In this document: piece by piece, positions 53,387 through 62,671 of the stretch | Numbering within the stretch: the first letter of the stretch is position 1 | Layout of the letters: each line of letters opens with the position of its first letter | Source of the DNA: Bacillota bacterium | Lineage (GTDB): Bacteria > Bacillota > Clostridia > Saccharofermentanales > DTU023 | Assembly (NCBI GenBank): GCA_029570375.1 | Contig: JAKPXB010000021.1 | Location: forward strand, 1-64,000 | Direction: 5' to 3' | DNA length: 64,000 bases | Made by a program: the position numbers and the translations under genes | The notes under the pieces: generated by a model | What the model was told of the DNA's origin: nothing | The model's input: only the letters and a program-made list of their open reading frames with translations | Databases searched by the model: none

Positions 53387-55399
53387 ATGAATCAGGCCTG
53401 GCTCTTCAATCAGGGAAAAAACTACCAAAGCTACAGGATGCTTGGTGCACACCCCGCTGTTTCACCGGAAGGTGATCACGGCTACCGGTTCGCTGTGTGG
53501 GCTCCGAGAGCACAATGTGTCAGCGTCGTCGGCGATTTTAACGGCTGGGATCCGCGTTCTCACTTTTTACAACCCTACGGAACAACCGGAATATGGCATG
53601 GATTCGTGTCCGGCGCCCGCGACTGGCAGCGCTATAAATACGCGGTGAGTACGCGGTCCGGACAGGTGCTGCTCAAAGCTGATCCTTTTGCGCGGCATGC
53701 GGAGACGCGCCCCGGAACGGCGTCTATTCTCTATAACTATGAGAATGATTACGCGTGGGGCGACGGTGACTTCATGGCCGGCCGCCGTGACGCGCTTGAA
53801 GCGTCGCCTCTGAATATCTACGAGGTGCACCTAGGGAGCTGGCGGCGCCACGCCGACGGGAACATCTTCAGCTATCGTGATATCGCGTGGCAGCTCGCGA
53901 AGTATGTGACGGACATGGGCTACAACGCGGTTGAATTCATGCCGCTCACGGAATATCCCCTTGACGCGTCTTGGGGATATCAGGTGTCGGGATATTTCGC
54001 GGCGACATCACGATACGGGACACCGGCGGATCTCAAGTTTCTGATCGACACGCTGCATCAGGCGGGCATCCGCGTGATTCTCGACTGGGTTCCTTCGCAC
54101 TTCCCCCGCGATTCCTTCGCGCTCGCACGTTTCGACGGTGAACCGCTCTTTGAAGATCCTGATACGCGCCGGGGGGAGCATAAGGACTGGGGAACACTCG
54201 TTTTCAATTACGGATTGACCGAGGTCCGCTCTTTTCTTTTGTCGAGCGCGTGGTTCTGGATTGATGAATTTCATGCCGACGGACTCCGTGTCGATGCCGT
54301 CAGCAGCATGATCTATCTGAATTTCGGACGGCCCGACGCGGAACCGAATAAGTGGGGAACATTTGACCATCTCGAAGCCATCGACTTTATCAAAGCGCTG
54401 AACAGTATGGTGCGCGAGCATTTTCCTCACTGCATTGTAGCGGCGGAGGAGTCATCGCCCTATCCCGACGTGACGACACCTGTCAGCGAGGGAGGGCTCG
54501 GCTTTACGCATAAATGGGATATGGGGTGGATGAATGACACGCTCTCCTATATGGAGGCTGATTACTACGCGCGCGGCCAGTTCCATGACAAAATAACGTT
54601 CTCGATGGTCTACGCGTTCCGGGAAAATTTTATTCTTCCTTTCTCACACGATGAAGTTGTCCACGGCAAGAAATCCCTTTTGGGCCGTATGCCGGGCGAT
54701 CAATGGCGCCAGTTTGCGTCATTGCGGGCTTGTTATATGTATCAGATGTCCCATCCCGGCGCGAAGCTGAACTTCATGGGCAATGAGTTCGCTCCCTTTA
54801 TTGAATGGCGGTACTACGAGGAGCTTGAGTGGTTTATGCTCCAGTATCCGCGTCACCGCGAGATGCAGGCGTTCTGCCGCGATCTGAATCATTTATACAG
54901 GGAGAAGACGCCCTTTTGGGAAATTGACCGCTCATGGGAGGGTTTTCAGTGGATTGATCCCGATGATCGGGAGAACAGTGTTTTTTCTTACGTCCGCGTC
55001 AATGGCGGCCAAAAGGAAATGATAGTCGTCCTTCTCAATATGACACCGGCTTCTTTTGAATCTTACCGCGTGCCGGTTCCGAAAGCCGGTAATTACCGGC
55101 TTCTGCTGAACAGCGACGATCTCCGCTACGGCGGCAGCGGATACGGCGGACTTGAAAGCGGGCACACGGTCTTTCACTCGTTTGCAGCCGCCGGTTCCGG
55201 CGCAGGCGGCGCTTCTGACCGGCAGGGGGAAGCCTGCTGTACGGAGGGCGGCGTCCGGGGAGAAACAGGGAGTCACGATCACGACGCGTATCCTCCCTCG
55301 GATGGACTGCAATCCCGGCCTCAGCCGGCTCAGGTGATTGACCTGCCGCTCCCTCCGCTGGCGGGGTTGTATCTGCTTTACGAGGGGCACGGCGGATAA
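53387..55399 (+). CDS. glgB: 1,4-alpha-glucan branching enzyme
   Basis: A 670-residue GH13 branching enzyme. It has an N-terminal CBM48 module ('FAVWAPRAQCVSVVGDFNGWD') and a GH13 barrel with nucleophile region 'HADGLRVDAVSSMIY', acid/base 'VAAEESSPYPDVT' and 'PFSHDEVVHGKKSL'. The C-terminal beta domain is interrupted at about residues 599-650 by a Gly/Ser/Asp/His-rich low-complexity insert before the final strand 'LAGLYLLYEG'. It introduces alpha-1,6 branches into glycogen and leads the glg operon. Confidence 0.95.
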   Translation: MNQAWLFNQGKNYQSYRMLGAHPAVSPEGDHGYRFAVWAPRAQCVSVVGDFNGWDPRSHFLQPYGTTGIWHGFVSGARDWQRYKYAVSTRSGQVLLKADPFARHAETRPGTASILYNYENDYAWGDGDFMAGRRDALEASPLNIYEVHLGSWRRHADGNIFSYRDIAWQLAKYVTDMGYNAVEFMPLTEYPLDASWGYQVSGYFAATSRYGTPADLKFLIDTLHQAGIRVILDWVPSHFPRDSFALARFDGEPLFEDPDTRRGEHKDWGTLVFNYGLTEVRSFLLSSAWFWIDEFHADGLRVDAVSSMIYLNFGRPDAEPNKWGTFDHLEAIDFIKALNSMVREHFPHCIVAAEESSPYPDVTTPVSEGGLGFTHKWDMGWMNDTLSYMEADYYARGQFHDKITFSMVYAFRENFILPFSHDEVVHGKKSLLGRMPGDQWRQFASLRACYMYQMSHPGAKLNFMGNEFAPFIEWRYYEELEWFMLQYPRHREMQAFCRDLNHLYREKTPFWEIDRSWEGFQWIDPDDRENSVFSYVRVNGGQKEMIVVLLNMTPASFESYRVPVPKAGNYRLLLNSDDLRYGGSGYGGLESGHTVFHSFAAAGSGAGGASDRQGEACCTEGGVRGETGSHDHDAYPPSDGLQSRPQPAQVIDLPLPPLAGLYLLYEGHGG

Positions 55400-55457
55400 A
55401 CTGACAGACAGATAGACGGGAACGATTATCTGCAATCGAAAGGAAAAGGTTTGAACG

Positions 55458-56735
55458 ATGGCTAAACAGGAGATTATCGCCATGATTCTGGCCGGAGGCC
55501 AGGGGTCAAGACTCGGTGTATTGACTGAGCTAGTCGCAAAGCCGGCTGTCCCGTTTGGAAGCCGGTACCGCATCATCGATTTCCCGCTCAGCAACTGCAC
55601 CAACTCCGGTATCGAAGCGGTGGGCGTTTTAACGCAGTATCAGCCGCTCGAACTCAACTCGTATATCGGAAACGGACATTCCTGGGATTTAGATCGCAAT
55701 AAGGGAGGAACCTATATCCTGCCGCCTTATCTCAGCCAGGCGGGTAATGAATGGTATAAGGGAACGGCGAACGCGATCTACCAGAATATTCCTTTCATCG
55801 ACAGCTATGAACCCAAATATGTTCTGATTCTTTCCGGTGACCATGTCTACAAGATGGATTATCTGAAAATGGTGGAAGCGCATATCGAAAAGAAAGCGGA
55901 AGCGACGATCGCGGTTATCGAAGTCCCCTGGGAGGAAGCATCGCGCTTCGGGATCATGAATACCGATGAGACGGGGCGCGTGGTCGAATTTGAGGAGAAG
56001 CCGGCTAACCCGAAAAGCAATCTGGCTTCGATGGGTATCTACTGTTTTTCCTGGAAGGTTCTCAGGGAGAGCCTAATCAAAGACGAAGCCAATCCTGATT
56101 CAAAAAATGACTTCGGAGGGGATGTGATCCCCGCCATGATTGCGGACGGACACGACGTGTTCACATACGCTTTTGACGGCTACTGGAAGGATGTCGGTAC
56201 GATTGCGTCGCTTTGGGAGAGCAACATGGATCTTCTGACAGATCCGACTCTAATTAATCTCCGCGATACAAAGTGGACGATCTACTCAAAGAACCCGCAC
56301 CGGCCATCGCACTATTTCGGCCCTGATTCAGAAGTCGAAAACACCGCCATCACGGATGGTTCTGAAATTTTCGGCGAATGCCGCGGGACGATTGTCAGTT
56401 ATAACGTCGTCGTTGAGAGTGGAGCGGTTGTCAGGGATTCCATCCTGATGCCCGGATCTTATGTGGAATCGGGAGCTGTTCTGACACGGTGTATTGTCGG
56501 TATGGATACGAGGATTGAACGCGATGTGCGGGCGACCCCGGAAGAGGATGGCCTCACCTGCTTTATCAACAACAGGCTTTGTCAGGGAGGCATTACAGTC
56601 TTCGCTCCCAATCTGATCATTAAGGAGGGGACGAGGATTGCCGGGAATTCCATGATTGGACCGGAACAGGCGCGCGAGTATCCGCAATATGTGGCAGAGG
56701 TGCCGCACTATTCGAGGATGGAGGGACGGCTATGA
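55458..56735 (+). CDS. glgC: Glucose-1-phosphate adenylyltransferase, catalytic subunit
   Basis: A 425-residue GlgC that makes ADP-glucose. Its N-terminal nucleotidyltransferase has '[26 protein letters not shown]', with the activator and substrate residues and '[11 protein letters not shown]'; the C-terminal left-handed beta helix follows near '[19 protein letters not shown]'. It overlaps glgD by 4 bases. The GlgC/GlgD pair is typical of Bacillota, where GlgC carries catalysis. Confidence 0.95.
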   Translation: MAKQEIIAMILAGGQGSRLGVLTELVAKPAVPFGSRYRIIDFPLSNCTNSGIEAVGVLTQYQPLELNSYIGNGHSWDLDRNKGGTYILPPYLSQAGNEWYKGTANAIYQNIPFIDSYEPKYVLILSGDHVYKMDYLKMVEAHIEKKAEATIAVIEVPWEEASRFGIMNTDETGRVVEFEEKPANPKSNLASMGIYCFSWKVLRESLIKDEANPDSKNDFGGDVIPAMIADGHDVFTYAFDGYWKDVGTIASLWESNMDLLTDPTLINLRDTKWTIYSKNPHRPSHYFGPDSEVENTAITDGSEIFGECRGTIVSYNVVVESGAVVRDSILMPGSYVESGAVLTRCIVGMDTRIERDVRATPEEDGLTCFINNRLCQGGITVFAPNLIIKEGTRIAGNSMIGPEQAREYPQYVAEVPHYSRMEGRL

Positions 56736-57841
56736 TCACTGATGCCATGGGGCTCATTCTGGCGGATAACCGCCGCATACACCTGGGGGCATTGACGGAG
56801 CCGAGGGCGATCGCGGCGATCCCTTTTGCGGGGCGTTTTCGTCTGATTGATTTTACGCTCTCCAATATGGTCAACAGCGGGATCAAACGCGTCGGCATAG
56901 TCGCCCTGACAAAGTACAAGTCGCTGATGGACCATATCGGTACAGGCGCGCCATGGGACCTTGACCGCATGCGTCAGGGGCTGTTCCTGATCCCCCCCTA
57001 TATAAACCCTATCACGCGCGAACCGGACAGAACAGATGCGCAGAGTATTATTGATTACGTGAAAACGGGCGACCAGAGCTACGTGATCATTTCGAGCTGT
57101 GACTATATCACGAACACCTCTTACAGGCCGCTCCTCCAGGCGCACATTGAATCACAGGCCGATATGACCATCTTGTACCACCAGGAGGGGCCTATTGAAG
57201 GAGCTCCCTCAATGGCGATTGAACTCGACGAAAAGGGTTTTGTGTGCGATATGATGGTGGATTATCCACACCCCGCCAGTCAGAAAAATGCTATTGGCCT
57301 GATCATCATTTCCCGCGATCTGCTTTTGCAGCTGCTGATGGAAATGATGGCGCGCGGGGTTGCCGATTTTTCTATTGTGGGGATCCTGCAGAATTATAAG
57401 AGGATGAGGATCTATGCGGTCGAGCTGCAGGATCCTGTTCTCCGGATCCACAGTGTGGCCAGTTATTTTGATGCCTCGATGAGAATTCTCGGTACGGACA
57501 TACGCCGCATGCTGTTTTCGGCTGAAAGACCGATCTACACGAAAGCGAAAAACAGAGCGCCGTGTATTGTCTGGCCGGGGAGCGGCGTCGTCAGGAATGT
57601 GCTCGCTTCCGACGGCTGTGCCATTATGGGCGAAGTGGAAAACAGCGTTCTGTTCCGCGGCTGTGTCATCGGACGAGGGGCGCGCGTCACAAACAGTGTG
57701 CTCTTTCAGGATGTGCAGATTTCAGACGGCGTGATACTCGATCACGTGATCATTGATAAAAACAGTGTAGTCAGAATGGACGGAAGACTTCTCGGGCATC
57801 CCGGCTTCCCGATCGTTATCGAGAAGAACGCGATCGTGTGA
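56732..57841 (+). CDS. glgD: Glucose-1-phosphate adenylyltransferase, GlgD subunit
   Basis: A 369-residue GlgC homologue with degenerate catalytic motifs. The GGxGxRL loop is replaced by '[25 protein letters not shown]', and 'LSGDH' becomes 'ISSCDYI'. The beta-helix repeats remain at the C-terminus ('[15 protein letters not shown]'). GlgD proteins modulate GlgC in a hetero-oligomer. The 4-base overlap with glgC supports coupled synthesis. Confidence 0.94.
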   Translation: MITDAMGLILADNRRIHLGALTEPRAIAAIPFAGRFRLIDFTLSNMVNSGIKRVGIVALTKYKSLMDHIGTGAPWDLDRMRQGLFLIPPYINPITREPDRTDAQSIIDYVKTGDQSYVIISSCDYITNTSYRPLLQAHIESQADMTILYHQEGPIEGAPSMAIELDEKGFVCDMMVDYPHPASQKNAIGLIIISRDLLLQLLMEMMARGVADFSIVGILQNYKRMRIYAVELQDPVLRIHSVASYFDASMRILGTDIRRMLFSAERPIYTKAKNRAPCIVWPGSGVVRNVLASDGCAIMGEVENSVLFRGCVIGRGARVTNSVLFQDVQISDGVILDHVIIDKNSVVRMDGRLLGHPGFPIVIEKNAIV

Positions 57842-57885
57842 TCCATGCGAGCCTTTGACGGCAGAAAAAGAAGGAGTTGATGCGT

Positions 57886-59337
57886 GTGAAAGTACTGTTT
57901 GTCTCATCCGAAATGAGCCCTCTCGCTTCGACCGGCGGTCTCGGCGATGTCACCGGGTCACTGCCCGAAGCTCTGCGCCGCGAGGGTGTCGATGTGCGCG
58001 TGATCATGCCCCTGTACAAAAGAATCAAGCAGTCCTGCGCGTCTCAGCTGAGATTTCTGCGGTGGTCGATGATCCGGCTCGGATGGCGCACCATGTACAG
58101 CGGCCTGTTCATGATGGAAGTCAATGGCGTACCGGTCTACCTGATCGATAATGATTTTTATTTCGGGCACGACAGCATTTATATTGACTATTCTTTTGAT
58201 ATCGAACGGTTTTCTTTTTTTCAGCGGGCTGTGCTGGAAGCCATGGGTGAGCCGATGGGGTTCGATCCCGACATTATCCATTTGAATGACTGGCAGACGG
58301 GCATGATTCCCATTTTGCTGGAAGCCCATTACCAGAGCCACGGGTACCACCGGCAGACGCGGTGCCTGATCACGCTGCACAATCTGAAATACCAGGGGAT
58401 CCACGGGCGGGAAGTCGTACAGGATCTCATGGATCTCCCTGATTCCTATATGTCGGAGACAGCCGCCCTGAAGGACGGTGTACCAAATTTCCTGAAAGCG
58501 GGCATCGCGTGGTCGAGCCGTGTCACAACTGTTTCGCCGACTTACGCGCGTGAAATCATGTCAGAGTACTTTGGCGAGGGGCTGGACGAGCTTTTGAAGG
58601 CGCATCAGTGGAAAGTGAAGGGGATCCTGAACGGTATCGACGTAGATCTCTACAACCCCGCGCGCGACCCTGAAATCGCCGCGGCTTATTCCCCCAAGGC
58701 CTGGATAAGGGGGAAGGGAACGTGCAAAAAAGCGCTTCAGGAGGAGTTGGATCTGCCAAAGCTTCCGAAGACACCTCTTTTCTCGATGGTGACGCGTCTC
58801 GATTCTCAGAAAGGGATTGATCTCCTGCTCCACGTGATTGACGAACTGCTCGCCGAGGACGTGCAGATTGTCGTTCTCGGAACAGGCGACCCCTCGTATG
58901 AAAAACGCCTGCAGGATGTCCAGGGGAGGCACCCGGTCAATATGCGGTCGATGATCCAGTTTGACCGCCATCTCGCACGGAGAATCTACGCGGGGTCCGA
59001 TATCTTTATGATGCCTTCTATTTTTGAGCCTTGCGGTCTGTCGCAGATGATTGCGATGCGCTATGGAACACTCCCGATTGTACGGCAGACGGGCGGGCTC
59101 GCCGATACAGTCAAGCCGTGGAATAAGTTTGAGCAGACGGGGACAGGTTTCGGGTTCCTCAATATTAACGCGCATGAGCTCCTGTATACTGCCAAAGAGG
59201 CGGCGGCATTGTACCGAAATGAAAAGGCGAGCTGGTCAAAAATGGTCGTTTCCGCTATGCAGGGCGATTATTCGTGGAACCGCTCGGCGGAGGAGTACAA
59301 AACACTCTACCGGGAGATCCTGGATGAAGCGAGGTAG
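57886..59337 (+). CDS. glgA: Glycogen synthase (ADP-glucose dependent)
   Basis: A 483-residue GT5 enzyme with N-terminal 'VLFVSSEMSPLASTGGLGDVTGSL' and C-terminal 'IFEPCGLSQMIAMRYGTLPIVRQTGGL'. GTG 57886 is preferred since aaggag (57871-57876) is 9 bases away; the in-frame TTG 57877 and ATG 57880 are too close. The lysine usual in KTGGL is Ser here, a substitution at an ADP-glucose-contacting position. I cannot say whether it is common in this group. It extends alpha-1,4 chains from the GlgC/GlgD product. Confidence 0.93.
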   Translation: MKVLFVSSEMSPLASTGGLGDVTGSLPEALRREGVDVRVIMPLYKRIKQSCASQLRFLRWSMIRLGWRTMYSGLFMMEVNGVPVYLIDNDFYFGHDSIYIDYSFDIERFSFFQRAVLEAMGEPMGFDPDIIHLNDWQTGMIPILLEAHYQSHGYHRQTRCLITLHNLKYQGIHGREVVQDLMDLPDSYMSETAALKDGVPNFLKAGIAWSSRVTTVSPTYAREIMSEYFGEGLDELLKAHQWKVKGILNGIDVDLYNPARDPEIAAAYSPKAWIRGKGTCKKALQEELDLPKLPKTPLFSMVTRLDSQKGIDLLLHVIDELLAEDVQIVVLGTGDPSYEKRLQDVQGRHPVNMRSMIQFDRHLARRIYAGSDIFMMPSIFEPCGLSQMIAMRYGTLPIVRQTGGLADTVKPWNKFEQTGTGFGFLNINAHELLYTAKEAAALYRNEKASWSKMVVSAMQGDYSWNRSAEEYKTLYREILDEAR

Positions 59338-59340
59338 CGC

Positions 59341-61338
59341 TTGATTACTATTTCGCACGATGTCACCTCGGCATTCTACCGGTCACCGTCAGGAGCTGTG
59401 CCGACGGGAACGAAAATAAAGTTCCGCGTTACGTTATCGGAGATTACGGTAAATGTACACGCAGTCCGCCTGTTTTATATGTACGGTCTTGCTTCTTTCA
59501 GCGGGAGCTATGTTCTCATGCAGCCTGAAGAGGCCGGAACCGGCTTTGGTCTTACCGGCGGAATAAACTTGCCGCCGGACGCCTCCGTCTATTCAGCGGA
59601 CATCCGTATGAGCGATGAGCCGGGTTTATTCTTCTACTGGTTCGAGATCAGGCTGGAAGACGGCTGCTACCGGTGGGGATTCCCAGACGAATCAGCGGAA
59701 GGGCTGACCGCGGAGACACTGAAGTTCAGCCCGCCCTTTCTCTCTGACGGGAGCGAGCGTATCCCCGGTTTCCAAGTGACTGTCCACACGGAAGACTTTC
59801 ACACGCCGGATTGGATGAAAGGGGCAGTCTGCTACCAGATTTTCCCCGACCGTTTTAATCGCGGGTCTCAGTTCAGCGAGGCAAAAGCGCTTGATCTGAT
59901 GCGTTATCCGGAACGCATATGGCATCATGACTGGAACGAAGAAGTCGATTTTGCCGGCAAAGATCCCGAAGGATATGAAGCGTGCGATTTCTTTGGAGGG
60001 ACGCTCGGCGGCGTGATTGAAAAGCTTGCCTGTCTCGCGGAAGCCGGTGTGACCGCCCTTTACTTGAATCCTGTCTTCAAAGGCAGATCGAACCACCGCT
60101 ATGATACCGGTGATTACCTCTCGGTTGATCCTTTGCTCGGGACAAATGACGACCTGACAGAACTATTCAGAAAAGCCGGTGAAGTCGGAATTCATGTTAT
60201 TCTTGACGGTGTTTTCAGCCATACCGGCGCGGACAGCCTGTATTTCAACCGCTATGACCGCTATGATTCTGTCGGCGCGTGGCAGGAAAAGCGTGATGAC
60301 ACGCCTTCCCGTTATACGTCGTGGTACCGGTTTTATGATGATAAGCGAACGCCACGTTCTTCCGCAGGAGAAGGCGGGCATGCCGGCGAGACAGCGCCAT
60401 ACGAGTGCTGGTGGAATTTCCCCTCACTTCCAAACGTGAATGAAGACGAGCTGACATACCGGGAGTTCATCTGCGGCGACGGCGGCGTGCTCGCCCAATG
60501 GCTCAAAGCCGGGTGCTCTGGTTTCAGACTCGATGTATCCGATGAACTGCCGGATGCTTTCCTGCGGCTTCTGAGAAGGCGTGTCAAAAAAGAAAACCCC
60601 GAAGCCTGCGTGATTGGAGAGATTTGGGAGGAGCCGACCGCAAAAATCAGCTATGGTCATCACCGCGATTTTCTTTTTGGACGGACGCACGATGCCGTCA
60701 TGGGTTATGCTTTCCGCGCGGATGTGGTCGATTTTCTGAAGGGTAATATGGACGCGAAGAGGCTGCGCCGCTGTTTTGACCGCCTCTGCGCAATTACACC
60801 CCTTGAATCTCTTTACAGTCAGATGAATCTGCTCGGGAGCCACGACACGGCGCGTATTATCACAAAACTGGCAGGCGCTCCGCAGCCTGCCTCGAGACTG
60901 GAGCAGTCTAAACTCACGCTGACAGAATCTCAGCGGGAGAAGGGGGAATTGCTCGTGCTCGCCGGCGTGCTCCTTCAGATCGGGTTCCCGGGGATGATGG
61001 CCGTATACTATGGGGACGAGCGCGGGATGGAGGGATATGATGATCCGTTTAACCGCCGCACCTACCCCCGGGATGAAAAAGAGAGTGTTTTTACGGCCCG
61101 CATGCTGTCGCTGATGCGGCTGCGGTCATCAACACCGGTGCTCAGAACCGGCGGCTTCCGCATTATTGAAGCGGACGATAACTCCATTGCCATCTGCCGC
61201 TTCCTTCTGGGGGACGGATCAGACGTATTCGGGCGCCGGGTCGACGGCCCACGGGAAGCGGTTATCCGGGTCAGACGCGACGGAAACGGCGCGGAAGGGG
61301 AGGTCGCTTTCGACGGATCGCCTGTATTCTCCTTCTGA
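59341..61338 (+). CDS. GH13 alpha-glycosidase (neopullulanase/cyclomaltodextrinase-like)
   Basis: A 665-residue GH13 enzyme. An N-terminal beta-rich module (about 1-145) is followed by the barrel, with 'CYQIFPDRFNRG', 'DGVFSHTG', nucleophile 'GFRLDVSDELP', acid/base 'VIGEIWEEP' and 'NLLGSHDTARI'. Such enzymes hydrolyse maltodextrins, branched oligosaccharides or cyclodextrins in the cytoplasm; no signal peptide is present. The start is TTG 59341, 3 bases after glgA and preceded by gaggt. It probably handles glycogen turnover products. Confidence 0.9.
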   Translation: MITISHDVTSAFYRSPSGAVPTGTKIKFRVTLSEITVNVHAVRLFYMYGLASFSGSYVLMQPEEAGTGFGLTGGINLPPDASVYSADIRMSDEPGLFFYWFEIRLEDGCYRWGFPDESAEGLTAETLKFSPPFLSDGSERIPGFQVTVHTEDFHTPDWMKGAVCYQIFPDRFNRGSQFSEAKALDLMRYPERIWHHDWNEEVDFAGKDPEGYEACDFFGGTLGGVIEKLACLAEAGVTALYLNPVFKGRSNHRYDTGDYLSVDPLLGTNDDLTELFRKAGEVGIHVILDGVFSHTGADSLYFNRYDRYDSVGAWQEKRDDTPSRYTSWYRFYDDKRTPRSSAGEGGHAGETAPYECWWNFPSLPNVNEDELTYREFICGDGGVLAQWLKAGCSGFRLDVSDELPDAFLRLLRRRVKKENPEACVIGEIWEEPTAKISYGHHRDFLFGRTHDAVMGYAFRADVVDFLKGNMDAKRLRRCFDRLCAITPLESLYSQMNLLGSHDTARIITKLAGAPQPASRLEQSKLTLTESQREKGELLVLAGVLLQIGFPGMMAVYYGDERGMEGYDDPFNRRTYPRDEKESVFTARMLSLMRLRSSTPVLRTGGFRIIEADDNSIAICRFLLGDGSDVFGRRVDGPREAVIRVRRDGNGAEGEVAFDGSPVFSF

Positions 61339-61340
61339 TC

Positions 61341-62579
61341 TCAGCCGAGGATTTTCTTCAACCGCGCGAAACGGGGGAGACCGTTCTCATGTGCCTGATA
61401 GGGATCGCCCTGGATGAGAGGGAGCGCATAGTCAATGAATGCCTGTGTCACGTAATTACCGGCGCTGTTGATCCATTCGCGTGGAACGGTCTTTTCTTTG
61501 TTGGCTGTCTCTCCGAGCGGAACATGGGTGATTTCACAGCGATAGGGCTCTGCCGCGGGGCGGTTAAACGCGATCATGACGCCGCTTGTCCCCTGTAAAG
61601 CCGCTTTGACGCCTGATCGGCCGGCAAGGACAGCCTCTTCAATATCAACGCCGGAAGCGGCGTGAGCGGCGCAGCGCTGAAGGAGAGAGAACTCAATTCC
61701 GCGGACTTTCAGGCCGAGCTGATCAGCGAGCTGATTAGCGAGAAGCGCCGCGACACCGCCCAGCTGTTTATGGCCGAACGAATCCGTCGCGCGGCTTGAC
61801 AGCTGTTCGGCGACGAGAGCGCCGTCTTCCGTTCTGATTCCCTCCGAGACGCTGATAAGGACGACATTGCGCTTTTCGAGTACTTTGCGGGCGTCCTCGA
61901 CCATCCGATGGATATCAAAAGGTACTTCCGGAAGGTAAATGAGATCCGGGCCGTGGCCGATAACCCCGGCGAGCGCGGAAGCGCCGGTCAGCCATCCGGC
62001 GTGGCGGCCCATACACTCGAAGACGATCGCCATGGGCGTACGATAGGAGCGGGCGTCATGCCAGACTTCCGCTATCGAAGTCGCGAGGTAGCGGGCGGCC
62101 GATCCGAACCCCGGACAATGGTCCGTTCCGTACAGGTCATTATCGACTGTCTTCGGGATCCCGATGACACGGCATTCGTATTCTTTTGCCTCAAGGTAGC
62201 GTTTTACTTTCAGACAGGTGTCCATGGAATCGTTACCGCCGTTATAAAAGAAATAGCGGATATTGCGTTTGGCCAGAACTTCGTGGATGCGGCGCAGATC
62301 CGTTTCATCTTTGTCGGGGGAGGCGATTTTATAGCGGCACGTGCCGAGGATTGAAGACGGTGTTCCCATCAGGTACTCAAGTTCTTTCCTGTCCTCCCGG
62401 CCGATATCAAACAATTCGTCACGGAGGATGCCTTCGATGCCATGGCGCATTCCGTAGATATTCTGAATGACGTCCGGGTGAGCCAGCGCTTCGAGGAAAA
62501 CGCCCGCGGCGCTTGAATTGATCACTGAGGTCGGTCCTCCGGACTGGCCAAATACGAGATTGCCGATTAGTTTTGTCAT
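61341..62579 (-). CDS. pfp: PPi-type 6-phosphofructokinase
   Basis: A 412-residue phosphofructokinase of the long PPi-dependent type. Features are 'VFGQSGGPTSVINSS' at the start, the phosphoryl-donor loop 'NGGNDSMDT' with Asp where ATP enzymes have Gly, 'GIPKTVDNDLYGTDHCPGFGSA' with the Lys of PPi enzymes, and 'ECMGRHAGWLTG'. These two residues are the established markers for pyrophosphate use. A strong aaaggag precedes the ATG. It converges with the amylase gene, with only two bases between the stops. Confidence 0.9.
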   Translation of the reverse strand: MTKLIGNLVFGQSGGPTSVINSSAAGVFLEALAHPDVIQNIYGMRHGIEGILRDELFDIGREDRKELEYLMGTPSSILGTCRYKIASPDKDETDLRRIHEVLAKRNIRYFFYNGGNDSMDTCLKVKRYLEAKEYECRVIGIPKTVDNDLYGTDHCPGFGSAARYLATSIAEVWHDARSYRTPMAIVFECMGRHAGWLTGASALAGVIGHGPDLIYLPEVPFDIHRMVEDARKVLEKRNVVLISVSEGIRTEDGALVAEQLSSRATDSFGHKQLGGVAALLANQLADQLGLKVRGIEFSLLQRCAAHAASGVDIEEAVLAGRSGVKAALQGTSGVMIAFNRPAAEPYRCEITHVPLGETANKEKTVPREWINSAGNYVTQAFIDYALPLIQGDPYQAHENGLPRFARLKKILG

Positions 62580-62671
62580 AGGAAAGCTCCTTTGCTTAAC
62601 AGAATATTTTCAGATTGCATTCGCGTTGATCCATATGGCGTTGATAGGTTACCTTTATTGTTCCCATTATG

